Source of the DNA: Paenibacillus apiarius
Lineage (GTDB): Bacteria > Bacillota > Bacilli > Paenibacillales > Paenibacillaceae
Direction: 5' to 3'
Assembly (NCBI RefSeq): GCF_017052585.1
Contig: NZ_JAFFHZ010000001.1
Span: 3,339,001-3,403,000 of the forward strand
Length of the DNA: 64,000 nt
Shown: positions 52,587 through 61,797 of the stretch, piece after piece
Layout: each line of letters opens with the position of its first letter
Numbering within the stretch: the stretch's first letter is position 1
Translations under genes and position numbers: made by a program
The notes under the pieces: generated by a model
The model's database searches: none
Seen by the model: the letters and a program-made list of their open reading frames with translations, nothing else
Told to the model about the DNA's origin: nothing

Positions 52587-53540
52587 CTAATATAAATGGC
52601 ATGCGACCCAATGGTTGGGGCGCGCCTCCTTGCCTTCCGGCATGCGCTGCGCGCAGACATCCGAGGCGGCGGGACATCTGGCGTGAAACGGACAGCCGGT
52701 TGGCGGCGAGAGCGGGCTTGGCGGATCTCCTTGCAGCACGATTCTTTCGCGCAGCCTTCTCTCCGAAGGGTTCGAAGCCGGTATTGCCGAGAGCAGCGCC
52801 TGCGTATAAGGATGGAGCGGTTCACGGAACAGCGAGCTGCGGTCGGCGAGCTCCATCATTTTGCCTAGGTACATCACGCCGATTCGGTCGCTAATATGCT
52901 TGACCATGGCCAGATCGTGCGCAATAAACAAGTAGCTCAGCCCTTCTTCCGCCTGCAAGTCCTTGAGCAGGTTGACGATTTGGGCTTGAATCGACACGTC
53001 GAGCGCCGATATCGGTTCATCTGCGACGATGAACTGCGGCTTTACCGCCAAGGCGCGCGCGATGCCGATCCTTTGACGCTGTCCCCCGCTGAATTCATGG
53101 GGGAACCGCAAGGCGTGATCCGGGTGCAATCCGACTCTTTCCAGGAGCTCGGCGATGCGCTCTTTTCTTGCTTTCCCCCTCGCCAGCCTATGGGCGTCAA
53201 TCCCTTCCGCGATAATATCTCCGACTCTCAGCCGGGGATTGAGCGAGGCGTGCGGGTCTTGGAAGATCATCTGCATATTGCGATTCAGTTCCCGTTTCTC
53301 TTTGGCCCGAGCCAGAGCTATGTCTTTGCCGTTAAACACCACCTTTCCGGATGTAGCGCCGAGCAGCCCCGTAACTGTTTTTCCAAGTGTTGATTTTCCG
53401 CTGCCGCTTTCCCCTACGAGCCCGAGCGTCTCTCCGGGTTGGATGGTCAAGCTGATTCCGTCAACCGATTTCACGACCCGATCGGAAGCGATGCGGAAAT
53501 GCTTGCGCAGCTCGTGAATTTCAAGAATGGGCTCCGGCAT
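52587..53540 (-). CDS. oppF: Oligopeptide ABC transporter ATPase OppF
   Basis: ATP-binding subunit of 317 residues. Walker A GESGSGKST, Q loop (MIFQDPHASLNPRL), ABC signature FSGGQRQRIGIARAL, Walker B FIVADEPISALDVS and the H loop AHDLAMV are all intact. The C-terminal oligopeptide-transporter domain ends with the Cys-rich GCPFHARCPAASDVCAQ, a site for an Fe-S cluster or zinc in this family. It overlaps oppD by 20 bases and forms with it the ATPase dimer. Confidence 0.94.
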   Translation of the reverse strand: MPEPILEIHELRKHFRIASDRVVKSVDGISLTIQPGETLGLVGESGSGKSTLGKTVTGLLGATSGKVVFNGKDIALARAKEKRELNRNMQMIFQDPHASLNPRLRVGDIIAEGIDAHRLARGKARKERIAELLERVGLHPDHALRFPHEFSGGQRQRIGIARALAVKPQFIVADEPISALDVSIQAQIVNLLKDLQAEEGLSYLFIAHDLAMVKHISDRIGVMYLGKMMELADRSSLFREPLHPYTQALLSAIPASNPSERRLRERIVLQGDPPSPLSPPTGCPFHARCPAASDVCAQRMPEGKEARPNHWVACHLY

Positions 53541-54555
53541 ATTCGTACCTCCTTGCTGCGATAGGCGTGTGCTCGACAGGGGAACGGGGATCGTTCAGCC
53601 AGCACCGCGCGCTATGGTTATCAGTGAATGACATGGCTTCAGGCAGATGTTGAACGCACACCTCCATCGCGTAAGGACATCGCTGCGCAAACGGACATCC
53701 TTGCGGCGGCGAATACAGATCGGGCGGCGAGCCTTCAATCGGAATGAGGCGCTCCTGCTCCGGCGCGTCCAGCTTCGGCGTTGATTGCAGCAGTCCCCAT
53801 GTATAAGGGTGCTTGGGGCGGTCGAAAATATCTTCCACCGTACCCGTCTCCACAATGATTCCGGCATACATCACGGCAACGCGGTGGGCCACTTCGGCCA
53901 CGACACCCAAATCATGGGTGATGAGAAGGATGGAGCTGCCCATGCGTTCCTGCAAGCCGGTCAGCATATCCATAATTTGCGCTTGTATCGTCACATCCAG
54001 CGCGGTAGTCGGCTCGTCTGCAATGAGTAGCTTGGGGTTGCAGGCAAGCGCAATCGCAATGGAGACACGCTGCCGCATTCCTCCGCTGAACTCGTGCGGA
54101 TATTGGTGATACCGGCTGGCCGCGTCGGGAATGCCAACAAGCTGCAGCAATTCGATGGTTCTGTGCCGCGCCTCGGACCGGGTAAGCTTCTGATGCTGCA
54201 GCAGTCCCTCGCCAATCTGCGTGCCGACCTTCATGGTCGGATTGAGCGAAGACATCGGATCCTGAAAGACCATGCCTATCTCGGAGCCCCTCAATTTCCG
54301 CAGCGCGCTTTTTTTTAACCGGGTAATGTCCCGGCCTTGAAAACGTATCTCTCCACCCTTAATCATGCCGTACGGAGAGGGCAGCATGCCCATGATAGCC
54401 CGGGCCGTCACGCTCTTCCCGCTGCCGCTCTCGCCTACGATGGCGAGTGTTTCCTGTTCGCCTACATGGAAGGACACGTCACGCACGGCTTGAAGTTCCC
54501 GCTCACGGGAGCGGAAAGCGACATTCAGATGATGAACCTCCAGCAAATGCTTCAT
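53521..54555 (-). CDS. oppD: Oligopeptide ABC transporter ATPase OppD
   Basis: ATP-binding subunit of 344 residues. Walker A GESGSGKSV, Q loop MVFQDPMSSLNPTM, signature FSGGMRQRVSIAIAL, Walker B LLIADEPTTALDVT and H loop THDLGVV. The C-terminal Cys cluster is GCPFAQRCPYAMEVCVQ. Its N-terminal segment MKHLLEVHHLNVAFRSRERELQAVRDVSF is typical of OppD/DppD. It begins 12 bp behind oppC and overlaps oppF. Confidence 0.94.
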   Translation of the reverse strand: MKHLLEVHHLNVAFRSRERELQAVRDVSFHVGEQETLAIVGESGSGKSVTARAIMGMLPSPYGMIKGGEIRFQGRDITRLKKSALRKLRGSEIGMVFQDPMSSLNPTMKVGTQIGEGLLQHQKLTRSEARHRTIELLQLVGIPDAASRYHQYPHEFSGGMRQRVSIAIALACNPKLLIADEPTTALDVTIQAQIMDMLTGLQERMGSSILLITHDLGVVAEVAHRVAVMYAGIIVETGTVEDIFDRPKHPYTWGLLQSTPKLDAPEQERLIPIEGSPPDLYSPPQGCPFAQRCPYAMEVCVQHLPEAMSFTDNHSARCWLNDPRSPVEHTPIAARRYEYAGAHS

Positions 54556-54567
54556 GTGCGCACCTCC

Positions 54568-55515
54568 TTAGTTGTCCGACCGGGGATCCAGAACATCCTG
54601 CAGCCCGTCGCCAAATGCATTAAACGCAAACATAGTGAGCGAAATCATCAATCCGGGGAAAAACAGCCGCCACCATTGCCCGCTCAGGATGACACCGAGC
54701 GAATCGTTAGCCATCGTTCCCCAACTGGCCGCAGGGGCCTGAACGCCCAGACCGAGAAAGCTGAGGAACGATTCGGAAAAGATGGCCGCCGGTATCGTAA
54801 AGGTCAAATTGACAATAATGATGCCTGCCGCATTCGGAAGCAGATGTTTAAAAATAATGCGGGCATGCGACGTGCCCAGCTTTTGTGCCGCCAGTACGTA
54901 TTCTTGCTGCTTCAACTGCAGAATCTGGCCGCGGACCACCCGCGCCATGCCCACCCAGCCCGTAATGGACAACGCGATAATCATCGTGACGATTCCCGGC
55001 TTCATAATGACAAGGAGCAAAATGATGACGAGCAAGTAAGGAATGCTGTACAAAATCTCAACGATGCGCATCAGAATGCCGTCCACCCGATCGCCGAGGC
55101 GTCCCCGTCCCGCCATATAACCGGATACGCCGCCCACCAGAATTCCCGCCACCAAGTCGATGGCCGCCGCGGCAAAGCCGATCGTAAGCGAGATTCGAGC
55201 GCCTGCCCAGGTACGCGCCCATACATCCCGTCCCAGATCATCGGTGCCGAACCAATGCTCGGCTGAAGGGGGCAGGTTCGTCCGCGTCAATGATTGGGCG
55301 CTTGGCGAATGGGGGAGCAAGGACGGGCCAATCACCGCAAGCAATATAATCAATAACAGCAGGGCAAGACCCAGCACTGACAACTTGTTTTTCAATAATT
55401 TCCGGACCATATCTCTCCATAAGGGAACGCTTGGCCGGGTTAGGACCTGGTCTGCCATGCTGCTCCGGTCTATGGGATGAAACAGATGATCCAATTCGGC
55501 TGATGATGCTTTCAT
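54568..55515 (-). CDS. oppC: Oligopeptide ABC transporter permease OppC
   Basis: Inner-membrane permease of 315 residues with six helices. The N-terminal OppC_N segment (WRDMVRKLLKNKLSVLGLALLLLIILLAVIGPSLLP) and HWFGTDDLGRDVWARTWAGARISL are diagnostic; the EAA-like loop is VLAAQKLGTSHARIIFKHLLPNA. One base separates its start from the oppB stop, so the two permeases are made together. Confidence 0.94.
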   Translation of the reverse strand: MKASSAELDHLFHPIDRSSMADQVLTRPSVPLWRDMVRKLLKNKLSVLGLALLLLIILLAVIGPSLLPHSPSAQSLTRTNLPPSAEHWFGTDDLGRDVWARTWAGARISLTIGFAAAAIDLVAGILVGGVSGYMAGRGRLGDRVDGILMRIVEILYSIPYLLVIILLLVIMKPGIVTMIIALSITGWVGMARVVRGQILQLKQQEYVLAAQKLGTSHARIIFKHLLPNAAGIIIVNLTFTIPAAIFSESFLSFLGLGVQAPAASWGTMANDSLGVILSGQWWRLFFPGLMISLTMFAFNAFGDGLQDVLDPRSDN

Positions 55516-55516
55516 G

Positions 55517-56443
55517 CTAATCTCCTTTGCTGGCTAGTTTGATTCTCGGATCGACGAACCGATAGGACATATCTATCAGGAATAAAGTGACCACCAGGAC
55601 GGCGCTGTAAAAAATCGTCGTGCCCATAATGACGGGATAATCCCGGTTGAAAATACTGTCTACAAAATATTTGCCGATGCCCGGAATGGCGAAAATCTTC
55701 TCGACTACGAAGGTGCCGGTGACGACCGAGGCGAACAGCGGTCCCATAAAGGACAGCACGGGAATCAGTGAATTCCGCAGCCCGTGCCGAACGACTATCT
55801 TCCAGGCGGATAAGCCCTTGGCTTCGGCCGTCTGTATGTAGTCCTGATGCAGCACCTCCAGCATGCTGGTCCTCACGAAGCGGGCGATGATTGCTACGGG
55901 AGTGACGGCTAACGCCAACGACGGCAAAATCGTATGCTTCCATGTTCCCCAGGATGCGACGGGGAGAAGCCCCCATTTCACGGCCATATACTTAATCAGC
56001 AGCGGGGCCAGGATGAAGCTCGGAATGGAAATGCCGAGCATGGCGATGAACATGGATATATAGTCAAGTGTGCGATTATGGTTTAGCGCCGCGACAGTGC
56101 CCAAGGCGATTCCGGCGACAAGCGCGCAGAGCATGGACTGTATGCCCAATATGGCGGATGGGAGAAAGCCTCTGGCAATTAGCGTGTTCACATCCGTTGT
56201 TTTGGATTGGATGGAAGGCCCCAAGTCCAAGGTGAGCAAGCTTTTCAAATAAAATATATATTGAGTGGGCAATGGCTTATCCAGGTTGTACCTGGCCCGC
56301 ATATTTTCCAGTACGGATTCAGGGATTGTCTTGGAATCGGAAGCAAAAGGATCGCCCGGGATGATATGCATGATCACAAAGGTTAAGGTGACGATGATCC
56401 ACAGGGTAACCAGCATGGTGAACAGCCGTTTTAGCACATACAT
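55517..56443 (-). CDS. oppB: Oligopeptide ABC transporter permease OppB
   Basis: First gene of the operon, 308-residue permease with six helices. The start MYVLKRLFTMLVTLWIIVTLTFVIMHIIPGDPF is the usual OppB/DppB N-terminus; the EAA loop is QTAEAKGLSAWKIVVRHGLRNSLIPVL. It pairs with OppC to form the channel. The transcript reads oppB-oppC-oppD-oppF-oppA-DUF3899. Confidence 0.94.
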   Translation of the reverse strand: MYVLKRLFTMLVTLWIIVTLTFVIMHIIPGDPFASDSKTIPESVLENMRARYNLDKPLPTQYIFYLKSLLTLDLGPSIQSKTTDVNTLIARGFLPSAILGIQSMLCALVAGIALGTVAALNHNRTLDYISMFIAMLGISIPSFILAPLLIKYMAVKWGLLPVASWGTWKHTILPSLALAVTPVAIIARFVRTSMLEVLHQDYIQTAEAKGLSAWKIVVRHGLRNSLIPVLSFMGPLFASVVTGTFVVEKIFAIPGIGKYFVDSIFNRDYPVIMGTTIFYSAVLVVTLFLIDMSYRFVDPRIKLASKGD

Positions 56444-56969
56444 ATTCGTTTATTCTCCTGTCTTTATAATTCTAAGTAATATTATCCGAATAGTAAGTAT
56501 ATAGCTTAAAAAAAGAGATATTCCATTAAAAGGATGAGATGTTAACTAAATTAAAATAGTTAAATCTTATTGGAATAGTATGAATAATAGGACAGAACCG
56601 GGGAGTTGTCAACTTATGAATATGTAAATGTTAGAGTTTATGAAATGGCGGGAATGGAAGGCGTGCGAAGCAGTGGAGGCGGGGAAAGATTGGTTCCGCT
56701 TTCAAGGGCTGGACTGTTCGGGGACTGCTGTTACCGCGCAATAGATAGGCTGCCTCAATCGATCTGTTCGCCGATCAGTTGCCAGAAGCGCAGCACATGG
56801 AATTATGTGTTGCTTGAGTATATTGACTCATGCGTTACACTAAGATTAGAAGTTCATCCACACGCTGCTCACCTCAGATTATGCACCGAAGCCAACCAGC
56901 TTGCGATGGGCTTTTTGCTTTTGTTTCCATGTAAGCGCATTAATGGCGCTTCAGCGGGGAGAGGATTGA
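56444..56969. promoter_or_regulatory. Divergent region oppB / YesM-type kinase
   Basis: About 520 bases without a credible gene. The part next to oppB is AT-rich and should hold its promoter, but no clear hexamer pair stands out. Close to the kinase, AAGCGC (56933-56938) and GCGCTT (56946-56951) form a dyad; the overlapping ATGTAAGCGCATTAA resembles a cre (CcpA) half-consensus with one deviation. The ribosome site GGGGAGAGG follows directly. Confidence 0.45.
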
Positions 56970-58790
56970 ATGCGGAACATCAGGAACCGGCTGCGCAATG
57001 TAAGCTTGAAGCAGAAGCTCATTATCGTGTTTTCATGCTTTCTCATTATTCCATTCGTCATCATCGGCGGCACGTTATCGTGGCTGTATATGGATTCGAA
57101 CCGGAATATGATTTTGGACGCAGCGGTGGACAATAACAATCAGATCGTCAAAAACATCGACACGTCCCTGCAGCCCTTGCTGCGGCTGGCGATGTACCCC
57201 GAGCGGGATCAGACGATATTTCAAATTATGCGCAAAAACTACGATTCGCTGCCTTATCCGTTATACGAGCGAGGCCGGGACTTCGATACGGTGAACGGGA
57301 TTATCCGGAACAGCATGATGCTCTATACGGATCTGCTGGACTCGGCCGTCATCTACCAGAGCGCCAATCATGTCGTAGTGGGGCGAAGCAATAATGGTTA
57401 TATGGATCACAATTATTTGGAACATGAATTTTACTACGAGCCGTATATCCAAACGATTTTGCAGCAAAAAGGGCTTGTCGTTCCGGTCGGCATCCATCCC
57501 GAGAAGCTGATGTCGTTCCATGACACTCCGGTCGTGTCGATTGGCCGCGCCATTGTCGACCCGTATACGAAGGAGAACCTCGGCTTGATTCTGCTTAACA
57601 TCGGCATCGACAAGCTGGCAGGCTTGTGGAGCAGCATCCACTTCACGGAGCATACGCAATTCTATTTACTTGATGAGCAGAAAAACATCGTATATAGCAA
57701 AAATCCGGACGATATCGGGGCGAAGGCAGCAAGCGTGTTGGAACATAGGAATGGCGGCGGGGAGCTCGGAACGAAGGAAGATGCCGCTAACTACATCATC
57801 ACGTCTGCTTCCGAGGTAACGAATTGGCAAGCGGTGACGATTATACCGAAGCAGGAGTTGTTCTCGTTCGTGAACGTTATCGTGCGGACGATTTTCATTT
57901 CGCTGCTCGTTCTGCTCGGCTTGTCCATTCTTGCTTCAATATATATCGCGACGAGCATTACGAAACCGCTTTCGGCCTTGAACGCGAAGATGAAGCTGGT
58001 CGCCCAAGGCAAGCTGGACGTCAACATTGATATTCAGCATGGGGAAGTGGGCCGAATCAGCATCACGATCGATCATATGCTGCAGGAAATCCGGCGGCTC
58101 ATTCAGCGCATCTATGACGAAGAGCAGGAGAAGCGGCACATGGAGCTGCTGGCGCTGCAATCGCAGATTCGGCCTCATTTTATGTACAATACGCTCAACG
58201 TCATCAAGTGGATGGCCAAAATTCAAGGCGCGACGGGAATCGAAGAGGCATTGACCGCTTTTTCCTCGGTCATCAAGTTCACGGCGAAGACAGAGAGCGA
58301 TGTGGTGACGATTCAGGAGGAAGTCGAGTTCATCAAGAATTATACGAACATATTGGATTTCCGTTATTTCAACAAATTCGAGGTGGAGTATGACATTGAC
58401 CCGGAGGTGCTTCCTTACAAGACATTGAAATTTCTGCTGCAGCCGCTGGTGGAAAATGCGGTTTTTCATGGCTTCGACGGCATTCCTTACAAAGGGAAGC
58501 TCAGCATTCGCATCTACCGGGATGGCGAGCATGTCGTTATGATTGTCGCTGACAACGGCAGAGGCATGTCAGGTCCGGAGCTGGAAGAATTGCAGCCTGG
58601 TCCGGGTTCGGATCCGATGAACGGAATCGGGGTGAAAAATATACGCTCGCGCATCGAACTGAACTATGGGACAGAGTGCGGGCTGTGGATGACGAGCGCA
58701 GAGAACGCCGGAACGACCGCTACCATCATCATTCCGGCCATTACAGAGGGAGAACGGGGGATTGGCAATGAGAGTATTAATCGTGGATGA
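56970..58790 (+). CDS. YesM-type sensor histidine kinase
   Basis: Membrane kinase of 606 residues. Helix at about 17-40, an extracellular Cache-like sensor (about 41-300), a second helix (about 302-325), a HAMP linker (ATSITKPLSALNAKMKLVAQG), then the LytS/YesM-type kinase core. The phospho-acceptor is His403 in SQIRPHFMYNTLN; the N box is LLQPLVENAVFHGF and the G box is DNGRGM with GIGVKNIRSRI. These kinases sense external sugars or their binding proteins and control nearby ABC importers. It overlaps the response regulator gene. Confidence 0.93.
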   Translation: MRNIRNRLRNVSLKQKLIIVFSCFLIIPFVIIGGTLSWLYMDSNRNMILDAAVDNNNQIVKNIDTSLQPLLRLAMYPERDQTIFQIMRKNYDSLPYPLYERGRDFDTVNGIIRNSMMLYTDLLDSAVIYQSANHVVVGRSNNGYMDHNYLEHEFYYEPYIQTILQQKGLVVPVGIHPEKLMSFHDTPVVSIGRAIVDPYTKENLGLILLNIGIDKLAGLWSSIHFTEHTQFYLLDEQKNIVYSKNPDDIGAKAASVLEHRNGGGELGTKEDAANYIITSASEVTNWQAVTIIPKQELFSFVNVIVRTIFISLLVLLGLSILASIYIATSITKPLSALNAKMKLVAQGKLDVNIDIQHGEVGRISITIDHMLQEIRRLIQRIYDEEQEKRHMELLALQSQIRPHFMYNTLNVIKWMAKIQGATGIEEALTAFSSVIKFTAKTESDVVTIQEEVEFIKNYTNILDFRYFNKFEVEYDIDPEVLPYKTLKFLLQPLVENAVFHGFDGIPYKGKLSIRIYRDGEHVVMIVADNGRGMSGPELEELQPGPGSDPMNGIGVKNIRSRIELNYGTECGLWMTSAENAGTTATIIIPAITEGERGIGNESINRG

Positions 58791-60309
58791 CGAGCCCTTG
58801 GTTCGTATCGGACTCAAATCGGCCATCCGCTGGGAAGCGGCCGGCCTCGAAATCGCGGGCGAAGCCGCCGATGGCGAGGAGGCGATAAAGCTCATATTGG
58901 AGCGGCAGCCGGATGTCGTCATGCTTGATATTAAGATGCCGAAGAAGGACGGTCTGGAAGTGTTGCAGGAAATGAAAGCGCTGCATGTTCCGGCCAAGGT
59001 TATCATTCTGAGCAGCTTTGACGATTTCAATCTGGTCAAAAAGGCGATGAAGCTGGGGGCCGCGGATTATTTTCATAAGCCGAGCATGAATGTGCAAGAG
59101 ATCGAAGCGGTGCTGGCCAAATTAAAGGAAGAAGCCGAGTCCGGTTCCGAAGGAGCGCCCAGCCAGAGCGGCGGATCTGTTCGGGGCAAGGAGGATGTTG
59201 TGCGCCACCTGCTTCGCGGCAGCATGGATGGCGTCCGGCAGACGAAGCTGCAGGAGGGCAACTTGTATGCGCTGCTGTTCACGATTAAAAATTACACGCA
59301 CGTCGCCAAGCGGTACACAAAGGACAATGCGTCCATCCTGCCCAATACGATCGGCAACATCGTCTCCGAGCTGCTGTCAAAAGAGCCAGAGGCGGAATAT
59401 GTGCAGCTGGAGGACAACCTGTACGCCGTATTGGTGAGCCATAGCGGCACGAAGAGCGTGCAAGCCTCGTTCGCGCATGTGAATGAGCTCGTCTATCTCA
59501 TTAGCGCTGCGCTGAAAAGGTTCGTCAACATCGACACCGTGTTCGGAATAAGCGGGCCTGCACAAGTCTATCAGGAGTGCGGCCAGGCGGCCATGCAGGC
59601 GCGGCAGGCGCTGGCAAGGAAGTTCTATCATCCGAACGACCCGATCTTTTATGCCGAGGCGCACCGGAACGGGGATGCCGAGCAAGCGCTGGAGCAGGTT
59701 AACGCTCATATCGCGGCGATGAAGAACGGGCTGAAGGACGAGAAATACGATGAATTCGCCCGCAGCCTGTCCGCGTGGGAGCAGTTCCTGCAGCAGAGCG
59801 AATGCATGGACGAGAAGGATGTCCGCAAAATTTATCAGGGACTCTTGTTCATGCTGAAGGACGGCGAGGAATATTGGGGCGATGCGAACCGGCTGGAAGA
59901 GATTGAGGATTTCAGCGAGCTGTCGGTTGTCTATCATTCGCTGTTCAATGAGCGGCTGGCGGAGAAGCTGGCGCAGCAGCATAAGGAATACAGTCCGCTC
60001 ATCCGCGGCATTTTGCAATATATCGACACGAATTACCGGGAAGACATCTCGCTCAAAAGCTTGGGGGAGCAGTTCCATGTCAGTCCGAACTATATTAGCC
60101 GGCTGTTCAAGCAGGAGGTGAACCGGGGCCTGTTCGATTATCTCAATGAGGTGCGCATCGAGAAGGCGAAGGAGCTGCTGCTGGATTACCGCTACAAAAT
60201 TTACGAGGTGGCGGATATGACGGGCTTCAACAGCCAAGTCCATTTTGCGATTGTGTTTCATAAGTATGTCGGTATGTCGCCCAAGGAGTACCGCAAAGAA
60301 ACGGTCTGA
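58768..60309 (+). CDS. YesN-type response regulator with AraC output
   Basis: A 513-residue regulator. The receiver domain has DD at 7-8, Asp54 in VVMLDIKMPKKDG, Ser/Lys switch residues in ILSSFDDF and FHKPSMN. A long linker domain (about 140-400) follows, then two AraC helix-turn-helix units: DISLKSLGEQFHVSPNYISRLFKQEV and KIYEVADMTGFNSQVHFAIVFHKYVGMSPKEYRK. ATG 58768 follows GGGGGA; TTG 58762 is less likely. Partner of the overlapping kinase; probable target is the sugar importer at 61989 onward. Confidence 0.93.
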   Translation: MRVLIVDDEPLVRIGLKSAIRWEAAGLEIAGEAADGEEAIKLILERQPDVVMLDIKMPKKDGLEVLQEMKALHVPAKVIILSSFDDFNLVKKAMKLGAADYFHKPSMNVQEIEAVLAKLKEEAESGSEGAPSQSGGSVRGKEDVVRHLLRGSMDGVRQTKLQEGNLYALLFTIKNYTHVAKRYTKDNASILPNTIGNIVSELLSKEPEAEYVQLEDNLYAVLVSHSGTKSVQASFAHVNELVYLISAALKRFVNIDTVFGISGPAQVYQECGQAAMQARQALARKFYHPNDPIFYAEAHRNGDAEQALEQVNAHIAAMKNGLKDEKYDEFARSLSAWEQFLQQSECMDEKDVRKIYQGLLFMLKDGEEYWGDANRLEEIEDFSELSVVYHSLFNERLAEKLAQQHKEYSPLIRGILQYIDTNYREDISLKSLGEQFHVSPNYISRLFKQEVNRGLFDYLNEVRIEKAKELLLDYRYKIYEVADMTGFNSQVHFAIVFHKYVGMSPKEYRKETV

Positions 60310-60311
60310 AT

Positions 60312-60436
60312 CCCTTTTGATCACGAAGTATAACTGTAAGCGGTCTCGGCATCGAATCTTGCATTCACCCTCGAAGTCCGATGCTCATGTAGTCTGGCCT
60401 ACATTCCGCTTCTCCTTCTTCGGGTTCTTGCAACCT
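60312..60436. repeat. Dispersed repeat family, copy B
   Basis: Begins two bases after the response-regulator stop codon. Same family as 18637-18760. It contains a perfect ATGTAG/CTACAT arm pair around TCTGGC, and outer CCTCGAAG / CTTCGGG arms, so a foldable unit. Confidence 0.8.
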
Positions 60437-60447
60437 TCTCGGTGCTG

Positions 60448-60463
60448 AAAAGGGATCCCTTTT
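60448..60463. repeat. 16-bp perfect palindrome
   Basis: AAAAGGGATCCCTTTT. Its right half CCCTTTTGA is the same as the first bases of repeat copies A and B, so it may mark the edge of another repeat unit. Confidence 0.6.
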
Positions 60464-60583
60464 GACCATTAAGGAATGCTCAATCTCTGTGAAGACTAAA
60501 GCAGAAGGAAACATTCCTTATGGCGATAAAACCAACCTTTAAACGCGGTCGCTCATCCTCGAAGGGCCTCGATAGAGGTTTTC

Positions 60584-60729
60584 TCATCACGAAGTATAAC
60601 TGTAAGCGGTCTCGGCATCGAATCTTGCATTCACCCTCGTAAAGCTTATGTTTCCGAAGCATGTTTCCTGCGGAAACATTTCAGATGCTCATGTAGTCTG
60701 GCCTACATTCCGCTTCTCCTTCTTCGGGT
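60584..60729. repeat. Dispersed repeat family, copy C, with an insertion
   Basis: Identical to copy B over long blocks, but between ACCCTCG and ATGCTCATG it has about 44 bases in place of seven. The insert contains ATGTTTCCtgcGGAAACAT (60661-60679), a perfect hairpin. Confidence 0.8.
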
Positions 60730-60739
60730 CATATGTAAA

Positions 60740-60803
60740 GCGGCAACCCTCAGCGGGGACTTATAGCAATATGAGTTCCTCTGTGGTTATTTGTACTTTT
60801 TTG
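60740..60803 (+). terminator. Terminator-like hairpin before the 60897 gene
   Basis: AACCCTCAG...GGACT (60744-60760) can pair with AGTTCCTCTGTGGTT, followed by ATTTGTACTTTTTTG. It is nearly the same motif as the one that follows the next gene (61735-61797). Confidence 0.6.
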
Positions 60804-60896
60804 AACATTGCCGCGATTCATGTCACAAATAAGCGACTTGAGATTGTTATATAGATGAATCCAATTAGTTCTGTAAGAAGAGAGGAGCAATAACAA

Positions 60897-61673
60897 ATGA
60901 AAACGACGATGAAATTGGCAATTGCCACTCTCAGCAGTATGCTGCTGTTCAGTTCCATGAATCTCGCTGTGGAGGCAGCTTCCCCCCAGTCCGTAAGCGA
61001 CAGAGCGGTGAAGACGGCGGCTGCTAAGCCGAAGGCTGCAAATGAAGGGGAGAAGCTAGAGAAAGAAGAGCAGGCGAGAATAGCCGAATTGCTTGAAAAA
61101 AATCCAGATGATACGTATATGGTATACGTCAGCAATGAAGTATCGAAAAGAAAAAACGCTAAAGTTTATTCCATGGGGAACCCTTTTCCAAAGTTCGATA
61201 CATATGAAGATTACCAAAAAAAGGCATCAACCTTGAAAGATACGGTGCTGCAACAACCTGCTGACCTGCCGGAAGGTTATCAATTCGTGACGGCAGGAAT
61301 CGCCGGTCCATACAGCACTGATTATACAAAAGAACTGGAGGCCGAGGCGAAGAAGCTTGGGAAGAAGATTTATTCCAAAAAGATTAACTGGACGCGAGCG
61401 AACGGAATCGTTCTAGAGTATGCGAATGGAGAAAATCAATTGTTCTTGGAATATAAGCGTCTTGATCCGAAGGAATCTGTCGATCAAAAAGGGTATTCCT
61501 ATGAATCCGCTGAGGAAATGAAGAAGAAATATCCACATCTAGAGAAAGAAGACCTGAAAAACACCCTTATTTGGTTCGAGAAGGGCAAGCAATTTACAAT
61601 CACAACGAATCCAGAGAACCCCTTGACGAAGGAGAAGCTCATCAAGCTTGCTGAAACGATGGTCAGAAAATAA
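60897..61673 (+). CDS. Secreted DUF4367-like protein
   Basis: A 258-residue exported protein. The signal peptide runs to about VEA-A (residues 1-28), then a Lys/Glu/Ala-rich linker. The rest has the pattern ADLPEGYQFVTAGI, later WTRANGIVLEYANGENQLFLEYKR and a final KGKQFTITTNPENPLTKEKLIKLAETMV, which resembles the DUF4367 domain of membrane-anchored regulators (strand with LxEGY, and a closing LTKEELIKLAESL helix). Here it is free and secreted without a membrane anchor. It stands alone between two similar terminators. Function unknown. Confidence 0.7.
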   Translation: MKTTMKLAIATLSSMLLFSSMNLAVEAASPQSVSDRAVKTAAAKPKAANEGEKLEKEEQARIAELLEKNPDDTYMVYVSNEVSKRKNAKVYSMGNPFPKFDTYEDYQKKASTLKDTVLQQPADLPEGYQFVTAGIAGPYSTDYTKELEAEAKKLGKKIYSKKINWTRANGIVLEYANGENQLFLEYKRLDPKESVDQKGYSYESAEEMKKKYPHLEKEDLKNTLIWFEKGKQFTITTNPENPLTKEKLIKLAETMVRK

Positions 61674-61734
61674 ATACACAAAGTCGCAATAAACGGCAAT
61701 GCGGGCTGTCTAAAACAGACAAATAAGCATGAAG

Positions 61735-61797
61735 AGCGGCAACCCTCAGAGGGGAATTAGGGCACTAAGTATTCCTCTGGGGGTTGTTTGTGTTTAA
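61735..61797 (+). terminator. Terminator after DUF4367-like gene
   Basis: CAACCCTCAGAGG...AATT (61740-61758) pairs with ATTCCTCTGGGGGTTG (61771-61786), then TTTGTGTTT. Confidence 0.8.

Noticed and set aside
54337-55266. 309-codon plus-strand frame
   Set aside because: Antisense to oppD and oppC, which are intact; composition is that of a shadow frame.
56606-57136. 176-codon plus-strand frame before the YesM-type kinase
   Set aside because: No ribosome site, overlaps the kinase start in another frame, and crosses a likely regulatory dyad.
59377-60324. 315-codon minus-strand frame
   Set aside because: Antisense to the YesN-type regulator, whose domains are complete; no start signals and no family pattern.
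60312-60729. CRISPR array
   Set aside because: Only two adjacent copies, each over 120 bases, without short regular repeats or unique spacers, and no cas genes.
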